64,000 bases of DNA, taken from NCBI GenBank assembly GCA_016713235.1, contig JADJPN010000001.1:434001-498000 (forward strand). The letters are read 5' to 3'. Made by a program: the position numbers and the translations under genes. Source of the DNA: Hyphomicrobiales bacterium (lineage in GTDB: Bacteria; Pseudomonadota; Alphaproteobacteria; Rhizobiales; Xanthobacteraceae). Positions 24,137-36,238 of the stretch are shown here, piece by piece (position 1 is the first letter of the stretch; each line of letters starts with the position of its first letter). Below the pieces are notes generated by a model, which saw nothing but the letters and a program-made list of their open reading frames with translations, made no database searches and was not told the origin of the DNA.

Positions 24137-25571
24137 TGGCGGTGATCTCCGGGAAATCGAGCTGATGGCCGACATGGGTGCGGCGTGCCTTCGGACCGTA
24201 AAGCTTGCGCACGTCGGTCGAGGTCATTTCGTGGCGGCCGTAGAGGAAAAAATCGCTGTCGTTCGGCGGCGTGGCGTCGTCGAGCGGCGTGCGCAGCATG
24301 TCGCCGGGACGCGCCGGGCGCACGAGACGCGGTGTCACGATGATCACGAGATCGGTCTCGCGTTTCTGGAACGAAGCCGAACGAAACAGCGAGCCAAGCA
24401 CAGGCACATCCGCGATCCACGGCAACTGATCGGCAGCCGTGCTGGTCTGCGATTGCAGGAGACCGGCAATCGCGAAGCTCTGGCCGTCGCGCAGTTCAAT
24501 CGTGGTGCTGGCGCGGCGCACGATCAGGCTTGGCACGGCGATATTGCCGACCTGCACGACATTGGTCGGATCGAGCTGGCTGACTTCGGGCTCGATCTTG
24601 AGATTGATCAGACCCTTCGAAAGCACAGTCGGGGTAAACGCGAGACCCACGCCGAACTTCTTGAATTGAATCGTGATCTGGTTGTTCTGGGCTGCGACCG
24701 GGAACGGAAACTCGCCGCCCGCGAGGAAGCTTGCGGTGTCGCCGGAAAGCGCAACGAGGTTCGGCTCAGCCAGGCGGCGGGCAACGCCGCGCTGCTCGAG
24801 CGCGCTGATCATTGCGTCGACCTTTACGCCGCGATCGACAAGCCGGCCCAACACCGCGCCGAACGGCATCGTGCCGGAAAGCACGCCCGCGGTGCCTGCG
24901 CCAGCGATGAGATTGTTGCCGACGGCTTCCCATTGCACGCCAAGCTCGCGGCCTGCGTTGCGCGAAGCTTCGACGAAACGCACTTCGAGCATCACCTGCT
25001 GGGGCGCTGCGACGCTCACCGAATTGATAACATCGGGGCTGAACTGCCGCGCAAACTGTAACGTCTTGTCGAGGGTGACGGCATCGGCAACGACGCCGGA
25101 AAGCATGATGCGGCCATTGACGGTCGTCACACGGATCTTGGCTTCCGGATACTGGGCGCGGATCGCCGCGGCGATCGCGTTCGTGTCGTGCGATACTTCC
25201 ACGTCGAACACGCCGACGAGCTGCTTGCCTTCGCCGTAGACCGAGATCCGCGTAAGACCGACCTTGCGGCCGAGCACCGAAAGCGTGCGATCCGTGAGCG
25301 GCATGACATCCGCGATTTCGGGATCGCCAACGACGACGTCATTGAAGCCGATGCTGGTGCGGATGTTCTCGGATTTCCCGATCGGAACGAGCACCTGGGA
25401 TGTGCGATGATCCGGCGAGAGTTTCACAACGCGAGTTTTCGACTGCGCACGCACTTCGCTCGAGGCGATAGCCGCGAGCGGGCTCGAGAGCGCAAGCAGC
25501 GCCACCAGCCAGGAGATCGTGGCGCGCTTGAATGCTGCCAGGCCGATCAAGTTCGAGTGGATCCTGTTCAC
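24126..25571 (-). CDS. cpaC: CpaC/RcpA pilus secretin
   Basis: A 481-residue outer-membrane secretin of the Tad pilus. After the signal peptide come a pilus-secretin N-terminal domain (about 48-120), a BON-like domain (about 122-185) and the secretin domain (about 190-430) with the VPVLGSLF motif. The start is GTG 25571 with AGGGG about 7 bases upstream. It follows cpaB by 35 bases. Confidence 0.93.
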   Translation of the reverse strand: MNRIHSNLIGLAAFKRATISWLVALLALSSPLAAIASSEVRAQSKTRVVKLSPDHRTSQVLVPIGKSENIRTSIGFNDVVVGDPEIADVMPLTDRTLSVLGRKVGLTRISVYGEGKQLVGVFDVEVSHDTNAIAAAIRAQYPEAKIRVTTVNGRIMLSGVVADAVTLDKTLQFARQFSPDVINSVSVAAPQQVMLEVRFVEASRNAGRELGVQWEAVGNNLIAGAGTAGVLSGTMPFGAVLGRLVDRGVKVDAMISALEQRGVARRLAEPNLVALSGDTASFLAGGEFPFPVAAQNNQITIQFKKFGVGLAFTPTVLSKGLINLKIEPEVSQLDPTNVVQVGNIAVPSLIVRRASTTIELRDGQSFAIAGLLQSQTSTAADQLPWIADVPVLGSLFRSASFQKRETDLVIIVTPRLVRPARPGDMLRTPLDDATPPNDSDFFLYGRHEMTSTDVRKLYGPKARRTHVGHQLDFPEITANAN

Positions 25572-25606
25572 GACGAATAGCCCCTGTTGTCCGCTGCCGT
25601 TTCGGT

Positions 25607-26488
25607 TTAGCGGGTGACGCCCTGATTGATTGCGCTGCTGGTCAGCGTATTGACGGCTGCTTCCGCGGGAACGCTGTAGTTTTCTTTTTTCAGCCCGCGC
25701 GTCACCGTGATGGTGGAGAAGCTTCCGTTCGGTGAATTTTTCTTCTGTGTCTTGCCGAGGTCGTCGGCGGTAATCTGCCTTGACGGCTGCGCCGTGGTGT
25801 CACCGGCCTGCCGGAGCGCAAGCGTCAGCGTGCCGAGCGAAGCCGCGAGCGAAAGCTTCTGGCCTTCCGCCATCTCGACTTCCAGCGTCACCGCCTTGAC
25901 GACGGCAGGCTTGTCGATGCGATCATCCGCGATCTGGTCGATGGCAAGCACACGCATATTTTGCAGAACGACGTCGGAACTGCTGTTCGTGTTCGCGCCG
26001 CGTTCGGTGGTTACGCTGCGCGTGAGAAAAATATCGACGCGGTCGCCGGGAAGCACAAAACCCGCGACACCGTCGATGTCGTTCACGCGAACCGTAACCG
26101 CCTTCTTGCCGGGCGTGAGCACGGCGGACAGCGTCGCACGCTGGCCGGGGCCGGTGATCTTCGACGCGAGAATGGGTTCGTTCTCCGCGATCGCGGTCAG
26201 CACCATGCGTTTGCCGGCCGAGATCAACGCATCGATCGAAGCGAATGCACCGTCCGGAATTGCGTTGTCGGGCCACGGCACTTCGCGAAGATTGCGCGCG
26301 TTCACCTCCGTGCCGAAACGGAGCGGCGCGGTTGCCACCACGATGGTCCGGGTTTTTACCGCGAGCGGCGCCGGAATATTTTTCAATCGAGCGTCGTTCT
26401 GACTATTCAGCCAGGACTGCGCTACGAAGACGGCGAGCGCGCCGAAAACGAGCGCAACGACGATCATGAGTACGGCGCTGATACGCAA
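25607..26488 (-). CDS. cpaB: CpaB/RcpC pilus assembly protein
   Basis: A 293-residue protein with one N-terminal membrane anchor (about 5-25), an SAF domain (about 48-110) and a RcpC/CpaB domain (about 115-240). It is thought to sit in the periplasm next to the secretin. The start is TTG 26488, supported by GAGGTGGA just upstream. It is the first gene of the minus-strand Tad set. No flp pilin, cpaA peptidase or tadEFG gene is present in the window. Confidence 0.9.
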   Translation of the reverse strand: MRISAVLMIVVALVFGALAVFVAQSWLNSQNDARLKNIPAPLAVKTRTIVVATAPLRFGTEVNARNLREVPWPDNAIPDGAFASIDALISAGKRMVLTAIAENEPILASKITGPGQRATLSAVLTPGKKAVTVRVNDIDGVAGFVLPGDRVDIFLTRSVTTERGANTNSSSDVVLQNMRVLAIDQIADDRIDKPAVVKAVTLEVEMAEGQKLSLAASLGTLTLALRQAGDTTAQPSRQITADDLGKTQKKNSPNGSFSTITVTRGLKKENYSVPAEAAVNTLTSSAINQGVTR

Positions 26489-26956
26489 AACAATCCACCT
26501 CGCAGCGAGAACGTGTTCTTGTTGCGTGATGAAACAACAGCCGCGTATGGATTCCGTGAAAAAAATCAGCGCATTTGATTTATAATGAAGCGCAACTGAA
26601 GCCGTATCGTTTTTGCTTTCTTACCTGCGCATTACGCCGAAGAAGAATTTCGCGCGGCGGGCGTTGGGAAAAAATTCACGATAAGAACGCCGCGTCCGCC
26701 CGTAGCCACGCCTACGCCATTCGGACGATTGCACGCATCGGCTGACGCTGTCATTTTCGCCCAAATCGGTATGGTTAATGCTGATTAACCATTTTAGATA
26801 AATGCCCCCCTCTTATGGTGAAGAGCGGGTTAATATGCGTGCGTTCGGCGGCGAACCCGATGCGGTAATTTTCGGCTTTTCCGGTCAGATTGCCTGATCT
26901 AGCAGCGTTTTCTGCGGCTTCCGAGCGTGTGCCTGTTGCGTGTGGGATGCGTGACC
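26489..26956. other. Divergent intergenic region, cpaB / rpfF-like
   Basis: About 470 bases without a gene. It is A/T-richer than its surroundings and must hold promoters for the Tad set (minus) and the synthase (plus). The notable feature is the palindrome at 26771-26792. A further GGTTAAT lies near 26830. No pilin-like ORF was found. Confidence 0.5.
26771..26792. promoter_or_regulatory. TTAACCAT palindrome, CtrA-box-like
   Basis: Perfect 8-bp arms ATGGTTAA (26771-26778) and TTAACCAT (26785-26792) are separated by 6 bases. TTAACCAT resembles the half-site of the alphaproteobacterial cell-cycle regulator CtrA (TTAA-N7-TTAAC); here the spacing is N6. CtrA controls pili in Caulobacter, so a link to the Tad genes is plausible but unproven. 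Confidence 0.35.
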
Positions 26957-27922
26957 ATGAGCCTGCCCAAGTACACTTTGATCTCGAACCCCTGGTTCGT
27001 GCCGCCGGAGAACTATGGCGACGCCTACCGGGCGCCGGTGGCACAGACGAAGTTTCCGAACCAGGGTTTCTCCGAGCTGCAGGTCGAGTTCGACCAGGCG
27101 ACGCGCGCCTGCTGGTGCTTCATGAAGCCCGCCGGACGGCCCAGCTATACGCCGGGCCTGCTGCGCGATCTCGACACCCTGCAACAGGCGATCAAAAAGG
27201 AAAGTTCGGAAGCCCGCGCGAGCGGCGAACTGCCGGTCCAGTATTTCGTGCTCGGTTCCAGAATTCCCGGAATCTTCAATCTCGGTGGCGACCTCACATT
27301 GCTCGCGCGCCACATTCGCGCGCAGGACCGTCACGGGTTGATGTCGTATGCGCGGGCCTGCATCGACGTGTTGCACAGCAACACCGCCGGTCTTGACGTG
27401 CCGCTGATGACGGTCGCGCTGGTGCAGGGCGATGCGCTCGGCGGGGGGTTCGAGTCCGCCCTCGCCTGCGATTTCATCGTGGCCGAACGGCAATCGAAAT
27501 TCGGCTTCCCCGAAATCCTGTTCAATCTGTTCCCGGGCATGGGCGCCTACAGCCTGCTCAGCCGCAGACTGGATGCCGCGCGCGCCGAGCGCATGATTCT
27601 TTCCGGCAAGGTTTATGACGCCGAAGAACTGTATGATCTCGGTCTGATCAACATGCTCGCCGAGCCTGGACAAGGCGAGGGAGTTTTGCGCGAGTATCTC
27701 GCCGGCCGTGGCCGTCGCTTCACGCCGCAATGCGCCGTCTATGCAGCGCGCCGCAAGGCGCAACCGCTGCCTTACGAAGAGTTGCGGGATATCGTCGAGA
27801 TCTGGGTCGAAACCGCGCTGCGGCTTCAGGACATCGACTTGCGCAAGATGGAGCGTCTCGTCGCGGCGCAGGATAAGCGCAGGAACGCCGGCGGCACGTT
27901 ACGCCCGGTGACGCAGGACTAG
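26957..27922 (+). CDS. rpfF: RpfF-like DSF (cis-2-unsaturated fatty acid) synthase
   Basis: A 321-residue crotonase-fold protein. It carries the motifs that set RpfF apart from ordinary enoyl-CoA hydratases: IFNLGGDLTLL, ALVQGDALGGGFESALACD and FPEILFNLFPGMGAYSL. The two catalytic glutamates of Xanthomonas RpfF (E141 and E161, 20 apart) correspond to E166 and E186 here, also 20 apart. It would dehydrate 3-hydroxyacyl-ACP and release a diffusible cis-2 fatty acid signal. ATG 26957 has GTGGGA 9 bases upstream. It converges on the kinase gene with 3 bases between stops. A non-signalling hydratase is less likely. Confidence 0.85.
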   Translation: MSLPKYTLISNPWFVPPENYGDAYRAPVAQTKFPNQGFSELQVEFDQATRACWCFMKPAGRPSYTPGLLRDLDTLQQAIKKESSEARASGELPVQYFVLGSRIPGIFNLGGDLTLLARHIRAQDRHGLMSYARACIDVLHSNTAGLDVPLMTVALVQGDALGGGFESALACDFIVAERQSKFGFPEILFNLFPGMGAYSLLSRRLDAARAERMILSGKVYDAEELYDLGLINMLAEPGQGEGVLREYLAGRGRRFTPQCAVYAARRKAQPLPYEELRDIVEIWVETALRLQDIDLRKMERLVAAQDKRRNAGGTLRPVTQD

Positions 27923-27925
27923 CGC

Positions 27926-30481
<2,556 letters not shown>

Positions 30482-30491
30482 CGCGTAATCC

Positions 30492-32636
30492 TCACGCCGT
30501 TCGCGCCAGCAGGTCCTGCTGGTTGAACAGGAAAGCGAAATCTTCCGCCGGGACCGGCGGGCTGAAATAGAAACCCTGCACCTCGTCGCAACCTTCGTTG
30601 CGCACAAAAGCGAGTTGTTCTGCGGTTTCGACACCTTCGGCCATGATTTTCAGATTCAGGCTGTGACCGAGATTAATGATCGCGCGGACAATCGCGGCAT
30701 CGTTCGGATCGTTATTCACGTTGCGGACGAAGCCCTGATCGATCTTCAGGCGGTCGACCGGAAGGGTCTTTACATAAGAGAGCGAGGAATAGCCGACACC
30801 GAAGTCGTCGATCGAGAACGTGATGCCCTTTTCTTGCAGGAAGCGGACATCGTTCGCAGCCGATTCCGGATTCTGCATGAGGATGCTCTCGGTGAGTTCA
30901 AGCTCCAGCGATTGCGGGTCGAGTCCGGTTTTTTCCAGCGCATCGAGGACATGGGCGCGGATGTCCTGCTTGCGGAACTGAACCGGCGAAAGGTTCACGG
31001 CCATGCGGAAGCCGGGGTGATCTTTCGCCCAGATTTTCGCCTGCTCGCAGGCCTCGATCAGCACCCATTCGTTGATCGGAACGATCAGGCCGTTTTCTTC
31101 CGCGAGCGGCAGGAATTCGGCGGGGCGCACGAGACCAGAACCCGGACGGCGCCAGCGCAATAGCGCTTCGGCGCCGATAATCTGGCCGGTGCGAAGGTCG
31201 ATCTGCGGCTGGTAGTTGAGCAGGAACTGCTTCTTGGCAAGCGCCTGACGCAGATCGCTTTCGAGCACGATGGCTTCACGAGCGATCGTATGCATGTCGG
31301 ATGCGAATACGCGCCAGGCGTTCCGGCCTTGAGCCTTCGCCTGATACATCGCAAGGTCGGCGTTCTTCAGCAGCGCATCGACATCGACGCCGTCGGTCGG
31401 ATGCACGGTGATACCGATGCTCGCCGTGGTGCTGATTTCCTGGCCTTCGAGTTCGAAGGGCTGCTCGAGCGCCTTGATGATCTTTTCGGCGAGCGTGACC
31501 GCGTCATCGGTTCGGCCGATTTCAGTTTGCAGGATGGCGAATTCGTCGCCGCCGAGCCGCGCGACCGTGTCGGTCTCGCGAACGGCGCTGCACAGACGCT
31601 GCGACACGGCTTTCAGCAACTGGTCGCCCTGATGATGACCGAGAACGTCGTTGACGCCTTTGAAGCGGTCGAGATCGAGCAGCAGCAACGCGAACTGCTT
31701 GTCGCCGCGGCGCGTGCGCGCAATCTGCTTGCGCACGCTGTCATGGAAATACGTGCGGTTCGGCAGGCCGGTGAGCGGGTCGTGATGCGCGAGGTGGTGG
31801 AGATGCTCTTCCGCCTGCTTGCGCTCGGTAATGTTGAGCGAGGTCGTGAGCACGTTGATGACTTTGCCGGCGCGGTCGCGCAGCGGCGATTTCGTGGTCA
31901 GAAAGACGTGGCGGTTGCCGGCGCGGTCCACGATCTCTTCTTCATAGCTCGGCAGACCTTTGCCGTTCTCGAAGACGACGCGATCGAGGCCCGCTGTCTG
32001 CGGCCCGAAATTCGCACCGAAAATCTCGGCCGCGGTTTTGCCGCTCGCCTGCGCCGCGTCGACGCCATAGAAATTCGCCGTGAAGGCATTGAGAAATACG
32101 CAGCGTCCGTCCTTGTCGGTCGCGGAAATCAGCGCAGGCACGGTGTCGATGACCTGCGCCAGGCGCTCGCGGCTGTCGCGAAGCATTTCCTTGCGGAAGC
32201 GCTCCGAGTCCATCAATTCGCGCTCAAGCTCCGTCGCACGGCTCTTGATGACCAGCTGCTGCTTGCGAAGCTGAAGGAGGTTGCGCGCACGGGTCAGAAA
32301 TTCATGGTGGTCGACCGGGCTCTGCAAGAAATCGGTTGCGCCGGCTTCCAACGCATTGATCCGGTGCGAGCGCTCTTCGTAGACCGTAATCACGACCGCC
32401 GGGACATCGGCACATTCCGGAAGCTGGCGGAAGCGGCGCACGAATTCGGCGCCGTCCATATTCGGCATTTTGTAGTCGGTGACGACGAGATCCGGCGTAT
32501 TATCCTTCAGCCACTCGATCGCTTCGGCCGGATCGCCGAACGCACGCACGGCCACGCCTTCTTCGATCGAAGTGGCGAGCTTCGCAAAGATGTTGCGGTT
32601 CGTAATCCGGTCATCGACAATAACGATCAGCGACAT
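30492..32636 (-). CDS. REC-PAS-GGDEF-EAL response regulator (c-di-GMP turnover)
   Basis: A 714-residue protein. It has a receiver (1-120, Asp54 in VVTDYKMPNMDG), a coiled linker, PAS (about 160-275), GGDEF (about 285-445; intact GGDEF at 362-366, I-site RETD at 353-356) and EAL (about 455-705; EALLRW at 490, ELTESILM, DDFGVGYSSL, IMAEGVET). Both catalytic domains look competent, so it may make and break c-di-GMP. It is the first gene of the kinase unit. It probably takes the place of RpfG, the HD-GYP regulator of Xanthomonas, while PAS-GGDEF-EAL recalls Burkholderia RpfR. A phosphorelay from the adjacent Hpt domain is inferred. Confidence 0.88.
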   Translation of the reverse strand: MSLIVIVDDRITNRNIFAKLATSIEEGVAVRAFGDPAEAIEWLKDNTPDLVVTDYKMPNMDGAEFVRRFRQLPECADVPAVVITVYEERSHRINALEAGATDFLQSPVDHHEFLTRARNLLQLRKQQLVIKSRATELERELMDSERFRKEMLRDSRERLAQVIDTVPALISATDKDGRCVFLNAFTANFYGVDAAQASGKTAAEIFGANFGPQTAGLDRVVFENGKGLPSYEEEIVDRAGNRHVFLTTKSPLRDRAGKVINVLTTSLNITERKQAEEHLHHLAHHDPLTGLPNRTYFHDSVRKQIARTRRGDKQFALLLLDLDRFKGVNDVLGHHQGDQLLKAVSQRLCSAVRETDTVARLGGDEFAILQTEIGRTDDAVTLAEKIIKALEQPFELEGQEISTTASIGITVHPTDGVDVDALLKNADLAMYQAKAQGRNAWRVFASDMHTIAREAIVLESDLRQALAKKQFLLNYQPQIDLRTGQIIGAEALLRWRRPGSGLVRPAEFLPLAEENGLIVPINEWVLIEACEQAKIWAKDHPGFRMAVNLSPVQFRKQDIRAHVLDALEKTGLDPQSLELELTESILMQNPESAANDVRFLQEKGITFSIDDFGVGYSSLSYVKTLPVDRLKIDQGFVRNVNNDPNDAAIVRAIINLGHSLNLKIMAEGVETAEQLAFVRNEGCDEVQGFYFSPPVPAEDFAFLFNQQDLLARTA

Positions 32637-33105
32637 TTCCCGAGCGCAATCCCCTGGCGTCGCCGCATTCTCGCGGCTAGACTTTTATTAGGCCGCATCG
32701 CGTCTCGCATTCCTTCTCCGCTTGCGAACGCTATGCGCCGAGATTTTTCTAGCAATGATTGTTGAAGAAGCTGCTAACTGCGCAGCTACGATTTATTAGC
32801 GTTGTTGCTGTCCGGATTGGGGACTCCGGTAACGATTCCAGATTCGTTAAGGCTAACGAAGCGTTGCCGGAAAAAGGAAAACTCCCCGCCTTTGCGGCGG
32901 GGAGTCTCTATATATACGCATATGGACGAAGGAGCGCTTAGCGGCCGCGTATCTCACCCGGCAGGATCGGACCGAAGAAGCCCCGGTTATCGTCCTTTGC
33001 GTTGCGCTTGATCATTTACTGTTGCCCGGCCGGGAAGAAGTCCGTCGCGCTAGCGGTGATCTTGAAGCCGACATCGCCTTCCCCCGGGCTATTGCGCTGC
33101 TTCCC
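32637..33105. other. Intergenic region with terminator and a possible 25-codon ORF
   Basis: This 469-base stretch holds the promoter region of the GGDEF-EAL/kinase unit (near 32637-32760) and a strong minus-strand terminator at 32881-32905. A minus-strand reading frame at 32938-33015 (MIKRNAKDDNRGFFGPILPG, then five residues and a stop) starts immediately after an in-frame TAA. It has no visible ribosome-binding site, so I do not call it a gene. It may simply be the 3' untranslated part of the IclR mRNA. Confidence 0.4.
32869..32905 (-). terminator. Terminator downstream of the IclR gene
   Basis: On the minus strand a 10-bp stem (32896-32905 with 32881-32890) with a 5-base loop is followed by TTTTCCTTTTT. 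It lies about 200 bases after the iclR-type gene, the nearest upstream minus-strand gene. Confidence 0.75.
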
Positions 33106-33981
33106 TCATCCGCCGCTCAGCGCGGCTTCTATGTTTTTTGCGAGATTGACGAGACGCGGCCCGATCTCCCCTTCGAGCTTCTCCCGCGACGTTTGATAGA
33201 TATTGGCGCCGCAGTTGAATGCGAACACGCCCGATTCATCCGGCGGAATGAGCGGCACGCCGACGGCGTAGACGTCCTTCTCCCACTCGCCGAACGATGT
33301 CGTGAAACCGCGCTCCGCGAGATCGCGGATCGCTTTTTCAATACCGGCCTTCACCTGGTTCCAGTTCTCTCCCGCGTGGCGCTTGATATGGCCCATGAGC
33401 CAATCGCGCTCGTCTTCGGGCAACGCCGCGACCAGCGCGCGGCCCATCGCGGTCGTCGAGATCGGAATGCGCGAGCCGAGGTTGAGGCGCAGCAATCCAT
33501 CCGACTTCGAGCGGCAATGCTCGATATAAATCAGATGCATGCGGTCGCGGCTGCCAAGCGCGACGGAAGCACCGGCGTAATTCGCAAATTCCTGCATTTG
33601 CTTCCGCGCGACCTGGCGAATGCGCAGGTTCGCAAGCGTGGAATAGCCGATCGAAAGCGCGGCCGGGGCGAGCGAATATTTTCCGAGCCGCTCGACATGC
33701 GTGAGATAGCCGAGTTTGGTGAGCGTGTACGTCAATCGCGAGATCGTGGTCTTCGGCAGACCCGTGCGTTCGGCGATTTCGTTATTGCCGAGCAGCCATT
33801 CGCCCGGCGTGAAAGCCCGCAGCACGTCCAGACCGCGCGCCAGCGCCACGACGAACTTGCGGTCGTTCCCTTCGTCGAGTTCGGTGAACTGACTATCGGT
33901 ACGCTTTGCTGCTGCACCCGGACTATGCACGCCTAAGCCCCTGCTCTTATGCGCGAACCTGATTGACTTCGATGGCACCAC
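33106..33981 (-). CDS. IclR-family transcriptional regulator
   Basis: A 291-residue protein. An N-terminal helix-turn-helix (about 42-100: NEIAERTGLPKTTISRLTYTL) is followed by the IclR effector domain (about 110-285: SRIPISTTAMGRALVAAL). The start is GTG 33981. It is divergent from the pimF-like gene with 159 bp between starts, and a perfect palindrome lies in that gap. It is probably the local regulator of the dicarboxylate beta-oxidation operon; the effector is unknown. Confidence 0.9.
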   Translation of the reverse strand: MVPSKSIRFAHKSRGLGVHSPGAAAKRTDSQFTELDEGNDRKFVVALARGLDVLRAFTPGEWLLGNNEIAERTGLPKTTISRLTYTLTKLGYLTHVERLGKYSLAPAALSIGYSTLANLRIRQVARKQMQEFANYAGASVALGSRDRMHLIYIEHCRSKSDGLLRLNLGSRIPISTTAMGRALVAALPEDERDWLMGHIKRHAGENWNQVKAGIEKAIRDLAERGFTTSFGEWEKDVYAVGVPLIPPDESGVFAFNCGANIYQTSREKLEGEIGPRLVNLAKNIEAALSGG

Positions 33982-34015
33982 TTTCTAGCTTTCCCGTCAA
34001 CAATGCAGAACAAGG

Positions 34016-34030
34016 TTCCGCGTAGCGGAA
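34016..34030. promoter_or_regulatory. Candidate IclR operator
   Basis: TTCCGC (34016-34021) and GCGGAA (34025-34030) form a perfect palindrome around GTA, in the gap between the divergent IclR and pimF-like genes. Short palindromes of this type are common sites for IclR-family dimers. No direct evidence is available. Confidence 0.5.
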
Positions 34031-34140
34031 TTGCCCTTTGGGTGCTGCAACAGTGTGTTGAGTGGAGAGTGGCTCGCCGCGCAGCGAAAATCCGCTACGC
34101 TTCAGCCAAGAAGAAACGCCTAGGAATTAAGGAAAATAGA

Positions 34141-36216
34141 GTGAGCGAACCCGTTACGCTGCGCCGCGAAGGCGCAATTGCCGTTATCACCGTCGACAAC
34201 CCGCCCGTGAACGCGCTGAAACACGCCGTGCGCGCGGGCTTGCAAAAACTTTTCAAGGAAGCGGACGCAGACGCGAGCGTGCAGGCGATCGTGCTCACTT
34301 GCGCGGGCCGCACCTTCATCGCGGGCGCCGACATCACCGAGTTCGGTAAGCCGCCGATGGCCCCTTCCCTGATCGAAGCAATCACCGACATCGACAATGT
34401 ATCGAAGCCGACGATTGCCGCGATTCACGGCACCGCGCTCGGCGGCGGCTTGGAAGTCGCGCTCGGCTGCAATTATCGCGTGGCGAGCAAAGACGCGAAG
34501 CTCGGTCTTCCGGAAATCAAACTCGGACTCATCCCCGGCGCCGGCGGCACGCAACGTCTGCCGCGCCTGATCGGCGTCGAGAAGGCGCTGCCGATTATTC
34601 TTTCCGGCAACCCGATCGGCGCGAGCCAGGCGCTGAAAGATGGCCTTGTCGATGAAATCATCGAGGGCGACCTGACCGCGGGCGCAATCGCTTTTGCAAA
34701 GAAAGCGGTTGCGGAAAAGATGCCGCTCAAGCGCGCGAGCAGGCTGGACGAAAAACTCGCTGACATTCGCAAAAACCCCGACCAGTATAATGAGATCGCC
34801 GCCAAAGCAGTGGGGCGCAACAAGGGGCTGAAAGCGCCGATGGCCGCGGTGGAAGCCGTGAAATGGACGCTCGACGTGCCGTTCGAAGAAGCGATCAAGC
34901 GCGAGCGCAACAAATTCATCGAGCTGCTGGTCACCGAGGAATCGAAGTCGCAGCGCCATGCGTTCTTCGCCGAGCGCGAAGCAACCAAAGTGCTCGACAT
35001 GCCGGCTGGCACGAAGGCGCGCGACGTGAAGCAGGCCGCCGTGATCGGCGGCGGCACCATGGGCGGCGGCATTGCGATGTGTTTCGCAAATGCCGGCATT
35101 CCGGTGACGCTGATCGAAACCACCGACGAGTTCCTGAAGAACGGCCTCGCAAAAATCCGCACCAATTACGAAAACACCGCGAAGCGCGGCGGCATGACCG
35201 AAGCCGATGTTGAAAAGCGTATGTCGCTCATCAACGGCGTCGTCGGCCTCGAAGGCACCAAAGATGCCGACATGGTGATCGAGGCCGTGTTCGAGGAAAT
35301 GGGCCTGAAGAAAGAAATCTTCGGCAAACTGGACAAGATCACGAAAAAGGGCGCGATCCTCGCCACCAACACCTCCACGCTGGACGTGAACGAAATCGCA
35401 AACTCCACTTCGCGTCCGCAGGACGTGATCGGGATGCACTTCTTCAGCCCGGCGAACATCATGAAGTTGCTCGAGATCGTGCGCGGCGAAAAGTCGGCGT
35501 TCGATGCGATCCAGACCGCGATCACGGTCGGCCGTAGGATCGCGAAAGTGCCCGTGATTGTCGGGGTTTGTTACGGCTTTGTTGGCAATCGCATGCTGCA
35601 TCGCCGGGGCGTGCAGGCGGATCGGCTCGCACTCGAAGGCGCGCTGCCGCAGGAAGTGGATGCTGCCACGCTCGAATTCGGGTTCCCGATGGGTCCGTTC
35701 GCGATGGGCGATCTTGCCGGCATCGATGTCGGCTGGCGCATCCGCCGCGCACGCGGCGAGCGTAACGAAGTCGCAGACACGCTCGCCGAAGCCGGACGCT
35801 TCGGCCAGAAGACCGGCAAGGGCTACTATATATATGAGAAGGGCTCGCGCACGCCGATCCCGGACCCGGAGGTCGAGAAGATCATTCTCGATGCGAGCGC
35901 GAAAAAAGGCATCACGCGCCGTCCGATCTCCAAGCAGGAGATCATCGAGCGCACGATCTATCCGATGATCAATGAAGGCGCGCGCATCCTTGAAGAAGGC
36001 ATCGCGTCCCGCCCTGGCGATATCGATGTGATCTGGCTCTATGGCTATGGCTGGCCGGTATGGCGCGGCGGCCCGATGCATTACGCGGACACCGTTGGCC
36101 TCAAACATGTGCGCGATCGTCTCGCGCATTACGCGAAAGAAAGCGGCGACGAGTCGCTGCGGCCCGCGAAGCTGCTCGATCGGCTCGCTAACGAGGAAAA
36201 ACATTCGCTTCGTTAG
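34141..36216 (+). CDS. pimF: Bifunctional enoyl-CoA hydratase / 3-hydroxyacyl-CoA dehydrogenase, PimF-like
   Basis: A 691-residue FadB-type protein. The N-terminal crotonase half (about 1-190: FIAGADITEF, GTALGGGLEVALGC) hydrates the enoyl-CoA. The C-terminal half (about 295-690) has the NAD site IGGGTMGGGIA and the dehydrogenase signature DVIGMHFFSPANIMKLLEIV. GTG 34141 is the start, with AAGGA 7 bases upstream; the open frame upstream of it has no homology. It is the first gene of a five-gene set in the order of Rhodopseudomonas pimFABCD, which degrades pimelate and other dicarboxylates. Confidence 0.85.
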   Translation: MSEPVTLRREGAIAVITVDNPPVNALKHAVRAGLQKLFKEADADASVQAIVLTCAGRTFIAGADITEFGKPPMAPSLIEAITDIDNVSKPTIAAIHGTALGGGLEVALGCNYRVASKDAKLGLPEIKLGLIPGAGGTQRLPRLIGVEKALPIILSGNPIGASQALKDGLVDEIIEGDLTAGAIAFAKKAVAEKMPLKRASRLDEKLADIRKNPDQYNEIAAKAVGRNKGLKAPMAAVEAVKWTLDVPFEEAIKRERNKFIELLVTEESKSQRHAFFAEREATKVLDMPAGTKARDVKQAAVIGGGTMGGGIAMCFANAGIPVTLIETTDEFLKNGLAKIRTNYENTAKRGGMTEADVEKRMSLINGVVGLEGTKDADMVIEAVFEEMGLKKEIFGKLDKITKKGAILATNTSTLDVNEIANSTSRPQDVIGMHFFSPANIMKLLEIVRGEKSAFDAIQTAITVGRRIAKVPVIVGVCYGFVGNRMLHRRGVQADRLALEGALPQEVDAATLEFGFPMGPFAMGDLAGIDVGWRIRRARGERNEVADTLAEAGRFGQKTGKGYYIYEKGSRTPIPDPEVEKIILDASAKKGITRRPISKQEIIERTIYPMINEGARILEEGIASRPGDIDVIWLYGYGWPVWRGGPMHYADTVGLKHVRDRLAHYAKESGDESLRPAKLLDRLANEEKHSLR

Positions 36217-36238
36217 CCTCCGAGTTGAAGAAGGCCTC

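Noticed and set aside
31290..32765. Long plus-strand open frame opposite the GGDEF-EAL gene
   Set aside because: Antisense shadow; low-complexity Arg/Ala/Glu composition and no motif.
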